Source: Elysia chlorotica (Eukaryota; Mollusca; Gastropoda; Plakobranchidae). From it: a stretch of DNA of 64,000 nt. The first letter of the stretch is position 1, and the number at the start of each line of letters is the position of its first letter. The position numbers and the translations under genes are program-made. The stretch spans positions 77,476-141,475 of the forward strand of contig RQTK01000345.1 in NCBI GenBank assembly GCA_003991915.1, in the 5' to 3' direction. Positions 39,307-47,900 of this stretch are shown here, piece after piece. The notes beneath the pieces were generated by a model. The model saw nothing but the letters and a program-made list of their open reading frames with translations, was not told the DNA's origin and made no database searches.

Positions 39307-42300
39307 TTAGTTCCATTCCAACTGAATCATTCTGATGATTCCTGACTTCAAGTCTGGTCCAATCAAAGGGTTCAATTGTGCAATAAATGTAGTCAGCCAG
39401 CTGGACCCCCCCTCCCAACTCCACCATTCTGTGGTTTAAGGTTACACTATTAAATACCCTTTTGTTTTATAAATGTGCCAATTTGTTTCATGAAAGTATT
39501 AACTACTTTCATCGAATGAATGTTTGCCTATTTTTTTTTTCTTCCTTCCTTATGTGCTTATGCAATGTCTGTAAGTCCCTTGTGACATTATAACTAAAAG
39601 AAAGTATGGTTGATAGCCTTAGTTATCACTCTCATTTCTGATGGCAAAAATGGTTTAGTTTCACCCTGACAGTTCAGTGGTCACTAGAATGTTTAGCGCT
39701 GCATCAACAAGTGTTGTGCTGATTTACGCAAGGATTTAGAACTAGTGTCGCGTCTTGAAAAGATTAAAAGATGGGGATAACCTGGTAATAAAGGGGGAGG
39801 GGGCTGAAGGTCCCAAAATAGATGTAGTATAATATTTGAACGGCCCTTAATACCTTTTCACTGAATTGCAATACAGTCAGAACAGATAAGTCATTTAACC
39901 AACTACTCAAACAATGATGGCTATGACAGATTTACTACAACAAAGTGTTAGAGCAATCGGCTGAACAATTAAAAAGTCTATAAGTTGATACAAGGCTATC
40001 CCTAGACATACAGTTGTCTACAGGAGAGACAATTGAATGTCTCCACTCTGTCAATGTCTCAAGAAAACATAATTTTCTTAAATAAAAGATTGTATTCAAG
40101 CTTTCATTTCCAACAGCATGGCAAAGTTGATGAACATCATGATATATTTTAGATTCTGGTGGTTCATGGCAACACTAAAATACTTTTAGGACTAAATTTT
40201 TAATATGATTTTATAAAAAGCATGATCATATACGATTTGCACCCAAAATCCATGTGCATATAAATAGGATGTAAACAGAGAAAAAAAATTGTCATTTGTA
40301 CATCACAAGATCTTAAGCAGATTGTGATGCTTGATTCTGATATAACTGCACGATAGACAGTAATGAGTGGCAGAGTAGGTTAAATAACACTAAAGAAAGA
40401 GGAAATTTTTAAAGCTAAGCATAAAGAGAAGGTACCGGTATGAAAGAAACAGAGCAATTTTTTAATGTAAAAGAAAGGAATATACAATTTTTTTTTTTTC
40501 AATTATCATACCAGAAAGATCATTTATTTTGCCATGTACAACTGTTAGTGTTATTACTATACGGGTTAAAACATCCATATTATGTTATTAACCGTACATT
40601 ACTTTTACTAATATTTTTATGATATTTACATGCAAAAACTTGACAAATTTCAATGAATATTACATTCTAAATAATGCTATTTTAAAGAAAAATCCTTTGT
40701 GACTTGCCTTTACATTACTTAAATTCATAACTCAATAAAACATATTCCCTATCTAAAATTTTGAAAAGCTTTTTTTTCTAAACCTATAAAATACTCACAA
40801 TACATAACAGCATACAGCAGTCAGAATAAGGCAAATCTGGATGATTCTGTAAACAGGTGAAGAAAACAACAACCCAATTGGTAATATGTATTTTAGCGAT
40901 TCCAAGAAAATAGAAAAGAACAACAACTTTAGTGCCACATCATAATGTTTATTTAAAGAAAACGTAAGTCTTTTTTCTAAAAAGCCTCTTTCACAAAATG
41001 TTACCTTCTTTCTACTTCATCTCAAAGGTTTATTGAGCCTTCACATTTTTCTTTAAATTGAACAAATGCAATTTTGCTTTTTCGTTTGTAGATCTAGAAG
41101 TTTTTTTTCAGCATAGTCTCTGCTGATCAAGTTAATTTTTGTAATAAATTTTCATAAATAAAAAAGTAGATACAAAATTGTTTTAAACCCAAGCTCTGGG
41201 AGTGCCCACTTAAGTTTTATAAGGGTATAGCGCTTTACACGAGCGCTTCTGGGCGCCGACATTTATCTATAGGGGTAGCTCTGCGATCACAGGTTTTTTT
41301 TATTACAAGACTCTTGTTCTAAGATGTTACCAACTAGTGGAGGGTATCTGTCGGTATCGATACTGCTACATTGTTTGAACGACGAGTCTTAAAGCTATTT
41401 TTATGATTTGAGAACATTGTGGCGCCCACGATACACACGACTCGATGCGCCACTCTATCACCGAACCGGATAGCTCAGTTGGTAGAGCGTTCGACTTGCA
41501 AGCCGCAGGTCCCTGGTTCGAATCCCACTCTAGCCGCACTGACGAGCCCTGATAGGGCGAAACACAAACTCTGTGTCTGCGGATGAGTCTATGGCTGAGG
41601 GTAGATACCGCCTGTATCTACATTGGTGACCCCGACGTGATTAACCTCCTTTACGACAACTCCAGCCTACGATTTTCCAGTGATGTTGGTAGCGACTAGC
41701 GACCCATGGAAGTGACCTTACGACACAAGGTGACATCACGGCTTCTGGATCCTTTACGATGACCGCTGTTCCATCCTGGTTCCTGCCTCGACACGATGCC
41801 TACTTCCCTTTGGATCAACACCCGAAATCAAGACTCAACATCAGCAGCTCGATAGTGTGTGCAGCACCAGATCTGTTATCGCTTCTCCCTCTCACAAGTT
41901 TGTCGCTGGGGGGAGCTATGTGGCGCCCACGATACACACGACTCGTTGCGCCACTCGATCACCGAACCGGATAGCTCAGTTGGTAGAGCATTCGACTTGC
42001 AAGCCGCAGGTCCCTGGTTCGAATCCCACTCTAGCCGCACTGACGAGCCCTGATAGGGCGAAACACAAACTCGGTGTCTGCGGATGAGTCTATGGCTGAG
42101 GGTAGATACCGCCTGTATCTACAACACTGCAATTTTTTTCGATTGAGATGAAGCGCGGAGGGAGCACGGGTGATGTGAGAAAATAGTCGCATGGGTGGGA
42201 CTAGGAGCAAAAAATTTCAAACGGACTGCAGAACAAGTGATGGGTAAATTTACTGGAAAAGACTACAACCCACAGCAGGTTTTTTCGTACAAGTTAAGTC

Positions 42301-42697
42301 GTACCACTGCAGGCCTGTTTTTATACAGATTTATTTATAACAATAAAGAGAACTATATATATCTAAATGAACCATCCATTGCTGCTTGCAGATGATTGCT
42401 TTTTTGCAAGCTAAGAGCCCAAATGTTCACGATACATTAATAGGAACATTTCTGGAAAGTGTTTTCAATTTTATGAGCATTTAAGGCTTGAAATACTTTT
42501 TTTAAAGGCCACTTTTTGTGACAAACTCCGTACCTAATGTATTACTGATGTAGATCTAGATCTACATTGTAATTGTAAAAGTCTTACCCTTTATTAGGCG
42601 ATCTCGCCATGAACACATTGATCAGGATAGGCAAAACTATGCCAATAAACGCCCAAATGGCGGTCATAATGCCTACAGTGACTCCTGTCTGTGCCAT
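39307..42697 (-). CDS. ATP6V0E: V-type H+-ATPase V0 subunit e
   Basis: Three exons on the minus strand, 42697-42588, 40846-40799 and 39400-39307, join with GT-AG junctions in phases 2 and 2 to give 83 residues plus stop (TAA). The protein starts MAQTGVTVGIMTAIWAF and continues ...SPNKG / IIQICLILTAVCCYVL / FWLTTFIAQLNPLIGP, ending LEWN. This matches the family: about 81 residues, two hydrophobic segments separated by a short SPNKG-type loop, and a QLNPLIGP motif after the second. Subunit e is a small hydrophobic membrane protein of the V0 sector of the vacuolar proton pump. The first exon encodes TM1 (about residues 7-29), the second and third together TM2 (about 38-60). Intron 1 (40847-42587) carries the LTR retrozyme in the opposite orientation. 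The assembly gap at 42783 begins 86 bp upstream of the start codon, so the promoter is largely missing. The ATP6V0E1 and E2 paralogues cannot be told apart here. Confidence 0.9.
41464..41536 (+). ncRNA. tRNA-like Pol III promoter region in the left repeat
   Basis: A box TAGCTCAGTTGG at 41471-41482 and B box GGTTCGAATCC at 41515-41525, with a D-arm (GCTC/GAGC) that pairs and a CTTGCAA anticodon-type loop (UGC, Ala-like). The anticodon stem and the lower T stem do not pair fully, and the would-be acceptor strands are mismatched, so this is a tRNA-derived promoter rather than a tRNA gene. Its 3' end overlaps the first strand of hammerhead stem I. Confidence 0.7.
41527..41588 (+). ncRNA. type I hammerhead ribozyme, copy 1
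   Basis: All conserved core elements are present in order. Stem I 5' strand is ACTC-(TAG)-CCGCA (41527-41538), core CTGACGA (41539-41545), stem II GCCCT/AGGGC with loop GAT (41546-41558), core GAAA (41559-41562), stem III CACA/TGTG with loop AACTC (41563-41575), then T-C. Predicted cleavage is after C41577. Stem I 3' strand is TGCGG-(AT)-GAGT (41578-41588). All three helices pair perfectly outside the expected stem I internal loop (TAG/AT), which is where type I ribozymes make a tertiary contact with loop II. Stem I is the open helix, defining type I. Cleavage activity is inferred. Confidence 0.9.
41624..41642 (+). other. primer-binding site complementary to tRNA-Trp
   Basis: TGGTGACCCCGACGTGATT, two bases after the repeat's TAC end (one after TACA), matches the complement of the 3' end of animal tRNA-Trp including its CCA tail, as I recall that tRNA. 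Position directly after the left LTR is where reverse transcription of LTR retrotransposons is primed. CsRN1-clade Ty3/Gypsy elements are known for tRNA-Trp priming. Confidence 0.8.
41643..41907 (+). other. internal region of the retrozyme
   Basis: About 265 bp with no substantial open frame except a 71-codon frame from 41759 that runs into the right repeat and resembles nothing I know. It probably carries only packaging or dimerisation signals shared with a helper element. Confidence 0.5.
41908..41915 (+). other. polypurine tract of the retrozyme
   Basis: GGGGGGAG, three bases before the TG of the right repeat, the expected site and composition for plus-strand priming in an LTR element. Confidence 0.65.
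41919..42123 (+). repeat. right terminal repeat (3' LTR) of the retrozyme
   Basis: Differs from the left repeat at four sites: A/T in CGATGC, T/G in CTCTATC, G/A in AGAGCGTT and T/G in hammerhead loop/stem III. A run of seven T at 42133-42139, ten bases downstream, could end Pol III transcription started in this repeat. Confidence 0.85.
42028..42089 (+). ncRNA. type I hammerhead ribozyme, copy 2
   Basis: Same fold as copy 1, offset by 501 nt. Core CTGACGA at 42040-42046, GAAA at 42060-42063, predicted cleavage after C42078. The single difference (G at 42073 in place of T) removes the loop-closing A-T pair of stem III, leaving ACAC/GTGT under a larger loop, so cleavage is still expected. Confidence 0.87.
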
Positions 42698-42782
42698 TTT
42701 TTTTAAATACACGCACTATATAACTCTTATTTTGTTAGATCTATATAAATGATGTTCAAAAATAAGATTAAGAAGTCTCTCC

Positions 42783-43458
42783 NNNNNNNNNNNNNNNNNN
42801 NNNNNNNNNNNNNNNNNNNNNNNNNNNNNNNNNNNNNNNNNNNNNNNNNNNNNNNNNNNNNNNNNNNNNNNNNNNNNNNNNNNNNNNNNNNNNNNNNNNN
42901 NNNNNNNNNNNNNNNNNNNNNNNNNNNNNNNNNNNNNNNNNNNNNNNNNNNNNNNNNNNNNNNNNNNNNNNNNNNNNNNNNNNNNNNNNNNNNNNNNNNN
43001 NNNNNNNNNNNNNNNNNNNNNNNNNNNNNNNNNNNNNNNNNNNNNNNNNNNNNNNNNNNNNNNNNNNNNNNNNNNNNNNNNNNNNNNNNNNNNNNNNNNN
43101 NNNNNNNNNNNNNNNNNNNNNNNNNNNNNNNNNNNNNNNNNNNNNNNNNNNNNNNNNNNNNNNNNNNNNNNNNNNNNNNNNNNNNNNNNNNNNNNNNNNN
43201 NNNNNNNNNNNNNNNNNNNNNNNNNNNNNNNNNNNNNNNNNNNNNNNNNNNNNNNNNNNNNNNNNNNNNNNNNNNNNNNNNNNNNNNNNNNNNNNNNNNN
43301 NNNNNNNNNNNNNNNNNNNNNNNNNNNNNNNNNNNNNNNNNNNNNNNNNNNNNNNNNNNNNNNNNNNNNNNNNNNNNNNNNNNNNNNNNNNNNNNNNNNN
43401 NNNNNNNNNNNNNNNNNNNNNNNNNNNNNNNNNNNNNNNNNNNNNNNNNNNNNNNNNN
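42783..43458. other. assembly gap (676 N)
   Basis: Unknown bases immediately upstream of the V-ATPase subunit e start, bordered on the right by A-rich then (GA)n repeat. The repeat probably caused the gap. Confidence 0.99.
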
Positions 43459-43481
43459 AAAAAAACAGAGAAAAAAAAAAA

Positions 43482-43531
<50 letters not shown>
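43459..43531. repeat. A-rich then (GA)n microsatellite at gap edge
   Basis: AAAAAAACAG then poly-A, then about 45 bases of GA. Confidence 0.95.
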
Positions 43532-43533
<2 letters not shown>

Positions 43534-44972
43534 ATGAAGCAAAAATGCACGGTTTGTTTGTTGCTTAGCGTTCAACGTCAGTATTGCATAGATTATAATT
43601 ATTGTCAAAGGGTCCCAAGACTTAAGTCTGACCAATCAATGTTCACACAGTTTTTGTTGGGTTTTTTAAAATCGATTTTTGTTGTTGTGACAGTTGCAAT
43701 GGTTGACATTGGCCTTTTTTAAAACCATTAACAAATAAAATAAAAATAAGCACAAAACAAAACAAATTAACAAGAGATTAAAAAAACAAAAACATTGTAA
43801 AAGTAAGTATGAGCACAAAATAATGAGCATAAATCAATGACAAAAAACAGCAAAACACCCAGGCTGTGAATAATCTGTCATTCTTTTTAATGGTGTCAAT
43901 TTTAAGATAAAAGCCAGTATGAATACTCAATTTGTCTTTTATGTTTCAATCAGTCTTGTTCGCTTTTAGAAATAATAATTCATTGATTTTTTATGAATTT
44001 TTTTCTGAACCAAATGGTTTCCTTTATATAGACAATCCTTCTGATAGGTCTTGCTGGACATATAACACAGTTTTACTTGTACAGAGTAACAGATGGAGGA
44101 ATAGATACATGGAATGTATATATATATAGTGCAGATAAGTGGGCAGATAAGTAAATGGATTGACAGCTAGATTGATAGATATGCTTATTACATAAATACT
44201 TGCCACCGTTTGCTATATTCTCTTTACCCTCTTTAGTGTCAATGGGTGAAAATCACCTATGAATCGCTTATAGTAGTACAAATAATGAGTGGCGTTGAAG
44301 ATTAATACCACATCATGAGTTGAAGCAACATACATTATAAGGGGAATAAATATTTTGTATAAGTGTATAAGTGAGTAGATAAATATAACATACACCTAAT
44401 ATAAATAAAATATAAATGATTATAGGGAATGTTTCAATGTACTTTACCCCCAAAATTAACTTGCATGAGATCTTCTAAAACAACAATACAATAAATTTTT
44501 CTTGCAATTAGTTGTTATAAATAACATTCATAACTGTTAATATGAATAACATCCATCTCTTCATTACGCAAAATCACCCAAAATAGACAACAGTAGTCAC
44601 AAATAAGAGATGCGTGAGATTTGGAAATAATCAAATCAACGAAGTCATATTCATAACAGGTGAACACAGCTTCAAACAACTGTAACTCAGAAGTCTGTAT
44701 TGTATATACAAACTGCTAATGCAATCAATCCTAAACATTAAAACCTGTCTAGTTAAATTCAACACCAATGGACGAAACGGTTTGATTTTATGTAAAAGTA
44801 GATACATTAAGAAATAGATTGATGCACTGCATAAATAAAAGCAGAATAGGAATTTCCGATTAAGTTCATAACAAAAGAAACATTTTCCCTTAGCAAGTTC
44901 ACATTGCACTTCTGCGGGTAACAACAAAGAAAGAAACACTGGTTGACTTGTTAATTTCTTTGGAGAAACATT
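43532..44972. other. intergenic region between PYROXD2 and the V-ATPase subunit e gene
   Basis: Both flanking genes are on the minus strand, so this should hold the PYROXD2 3'UTR and the distal promoter of the V-ATPase gene. It is AT-rich, and no exon or clear polyadenylation signal was identified. A TGTTGCTTAGCGTTCAACGTC stretch near 43556 resembles a molluscan SINE tail. Confidence 0.5.
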
Positions 44973-47900
44973 TTAGGAGAGCGACTTGAAGTCTCTGAGA
45001 ACAGCCTTTGCTGCAAGCCTGCCAGGAGAGCCCATAACTCCACCACCTGGAAGATGTAAAATAAAATACAACAACGCTATAAATTCATAGATGATGGATA
45101 GTGTATATTAATGCGAAATACAAGTATAGTGTAGTATGGTAGCAGGAATAAATGTAACTAACTCAGAATAACAGTTATTGTGAAACTTACACAAAATAAC
45201 ATTGTCTATGAGATTCAACAGTGTTTCTAAGTTTCCACTATAATGAAAAATCATGTCCCACTCTGTAGAAACTAAAAAAAAATATAGATGAAGATGAAAG
45301 AAACTAAATACAAATTCTGAGAGAGTCAAAACATAACATTTTGACTGGTAAAAAGTGGAGCCATAGTATTTAAAGCTGAAAAAAACAACCTGCAATTGAA
45401 GAACATGTGAGCAGGGAAGAAGGAAACTCTCAGGAAGAAAGATTACTGACTAGCGTTTAAAGACACAAGCCATGCAATTGACACCATCAAAACATAAATT
45501 ACTGCAAGTAAATCAAAAATGTGAACCTGTAAATTCTGAGGCCCATTCAATAGGTTAGCAAGCTGCTGACACAAAGCAAACATACAAATCCATGCAAGCA
45601 AAATCACATAAAAGTTACACTAATAAATATTACCAGGATGGTTTCCACTGCCACAGAGATAAAGCGCTGAAACAGGGCAACGCAGACCGGCCAGTCCAGG
45701 TGTAGGTCTAGTCATGTACAGCTGATCCAGGGACATTGTGCCATGGAAAATGTTCTGTGATATATAATATAGTAAACTTTATCATTATGGGCATTTTTTA
45801 ATGAGAAAACCAGACAACCCTGTTGAGAAAGAAAAGAACAGTTACTAACTTACAAGTTAAATATCCAATAATGACATGTTTGAAAACTGTTAATATTTTA
45901 AGATCTTAACTTTGATTAATAAATAGTTTACAGGCACAGTGTACAACTATGATATTATCAGGTTCAAGAGGTTAAAAAAAAATCAAGGTAGATGGAAAGA
46001 TAACATAAAATTACCTCAATGGTTTAAATGGTGTGCCTACCAAGTGGTTTTTCTTATATAAAAAGCCTTTATATGTCAGAAAGGTATTTTAAAAGTTGTT
46101 TCCTCTTTCTTTTTTCTCTAAGAAACGAGCTGATGTAGATATTTCTAAAAGAAAAAAATAATAACATTTAATGCTCATTTCTTAGATCAAGCTTAGATCA
46201 AGATAATGGTGTAGCCCAGATAGACCCCTTTAGTTCTACACCCAGTCCTAAAGTGGTTGTTTGTGTTCGAAATAGCATGTTGTAGTTTGATAGCAAACCA
46301 GTGTTTCAAATTTTCTTAATGACAGAATAAGCTTCTAAACATCATAATCAGCATCTGAAAACCTTCTACTTGTAGAATATTTAGCCTCTTGAGATGATAG
46401 AATGGTGTCATTGGGTGAACATTGAAAATCTCCAAGGACAATATTTCGGAAAAAAGTTTCTGCTATTAAGTTGCTGAAATACTGCATATAAATTATGTTT
46501 CAAAATAAGGGGCATCTATATTCTGGAAAAAAAAAAAAAAACAACCAACATCAGCTTTTTAGAGGTTGATAACCGGTATAAAGCATCATGATACAATAGA
46601 TCACAGTCCTAAAAAAATTCACAAATAAGCAATAAAAAAAAAAGTGACGTACCCCGCCTGTAAGACCAAATGTTTTTTCCAAATCTGGGGGAGTAAGAAT
46701 GTCTCTTCCAATTACAGACTCTTTAAACCCTGGGGCGTACCTCTCAATGACATCAAACACTGAAAGAAATAACAAAAAATTATATGTTGATAAAACAGAG
46801 ATTTTCTCAACAATTATGAATTACAATCCTCTCATTACTAAAATTCAACAAGACAAGTTGAAAAAGAATGTATTCGTGTAAATAAGCTACTGTGCATACC
46901 TGATAATATGACATTACAGGGACCAGAACTTTCCTGTCAAATTAAGGGAAAGTTAAATTAGAAGATATAGTATTTTAAGAGAGTGCCAAAACTGGAGTGG
47001 GTTGGCTGTGTCTCTGGATAGGAATCTACACAGAGGTGTAATTTGTGCAACATGCATTGGATTGTTTAGCCTGTACAAAGTTTATTAATTTTTGCCAGAA
47101 TATTTATCAGTCTAATAGAGACCTAGCCACCTGTTTTTGTGTTAAAAAAATTAGTATTCATGTCATATTGGTTGGAAATATGTCAAAATAAAAGAAATGA
47201 AGCAGCAAATTGTTGACCTGCATCTGTTTAATTTTTTTAGATCATATTTCAAAGAATATTTTTTAGTCTACCTGCAAAACCCTTTCTCTACCAATTACAT
47301 CTACAACATTTACCTTAAAAGGGTTGTTTTTTTTTGTTTGTTGTTTTTTTCCTAAGTAACTCACCAATGTCCGCATATTTGTTTCTGTTGTGATCGTCCC
47401 ATTCTTCACCCCCAGCCAGTTTATATGGAGTGAACTGAGTAAATAGCAGCACCACATGGCTTCCACTGGGTGCCAAGGTTGGATCCAGGCTGGATGGGAT
47501 CACCATCTCTATCATCGGTCTAGTTAGGGAAGTAAAAAAAAAAAATCAAAATCAAAGCTCTTACAGTATTGAAAGATGATTTTATAAGCAATTAGAAGTA
47601 TTATCATAATGCATAAGCTAAAATTTAAGGCAACATTTAAACCAAACTAAAAGGTACCATTTTTAAACAGATTCAGCACTGGTTTGTATTACTTAACACT
47701 TAAAATTTCCCAGTATAGCATCTCAAAGTCATCAATGAAATTTTTAAAATTCTGAAAGAAAGCATATAAAAAAACAAAAACAACTATGAACTATGAAATT
47801 AAATAAGACAACATGTACTTGGAAACTTTAGATGCAGAGTGTATATAACAACAGATAAATCATATCAAAGAGCTTTTCATCCGCGTACTATACAAAGAAA

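Larger units (their letters stand above)
41418..41622 (+). repeat. left terminal repeat (5' LTR) of the retrozyme
   Basis: About 205 bp, TG...CA. It holds in order a 45-bp leader, a tRNA-like region with A and B boxes (about 41464-41536), the hammerhead (41527-41588) and a 34-bp tail. The right boundary is ambiguous by one base, because the A at 41622 could belong to either the repeat or the spacer. Confidence 0.85.
41418..42123 (+). mobile_element. LTR retrozyme: non-autonomous element with two hammerhead-containing terminal repeats
   Basis: Two direct repeats, 41418-41622 and 41919-42123 (offset exactly 501 nt, 4 mismatches in about 205 bp), both start TGTGGCGCC and end ATCTACA. They flank a 296-bp internal region. 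Immediately after the left repeat is a tRNA-Trp-complementary primer-binding site (41624-41642). Immediately before the right repeat is a G-rich polypurine tract (41908-41915). Flanks are AACAT on the left and AACAC on the right if the element ends at TAC, a possible 5-bp target duplication with one mismatch. Each repeat carries a tRNA-like A/B-box promoter followed by a type I hammerhead ribozyme. The internal region has no gag or pol frame, so replication must depend on an autonomous element. The tRNA-Trp primer site points to a Ty3/Gypsy element of the CsRN1 kind as helper. It lies in intron 1 of the V-ATPase subunit e gene, antisense to it. High repeat identity suggests fairly recent insertion. 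Confidence 0.85.

Noticed and set aside
39340-39370. Similarity of GACTTCAAGTCTGGTCCAATC to SINE-like GGTCCCAAGACTTAAGTC at 43608 and 17063
   Set aside because: The 39340 stretch is the coding last exon of the V-ATPase subunit e gene; the resemblance is short and probably chance.
41464-41536. Functional tRNA-Ala(UGC) gene, one in each repeat
   Set aside because: The A and B boxes are good, but the anticodon, T and acceptor stems do not pair properly, and the 3' part is used by the hammerhead. A tRNA-derived promoter is the better explanation.
41759-41974. 71-codon frame as a gag protein of the element
   Set aside because: It crosses into the right terminal repeat, has no nucleocapsid or capsid-like motif, and is too short; the element is non-autonomous.
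42727-43635. Very long open frames on both strands
   Set aside because: They run through the N gap and are not real.
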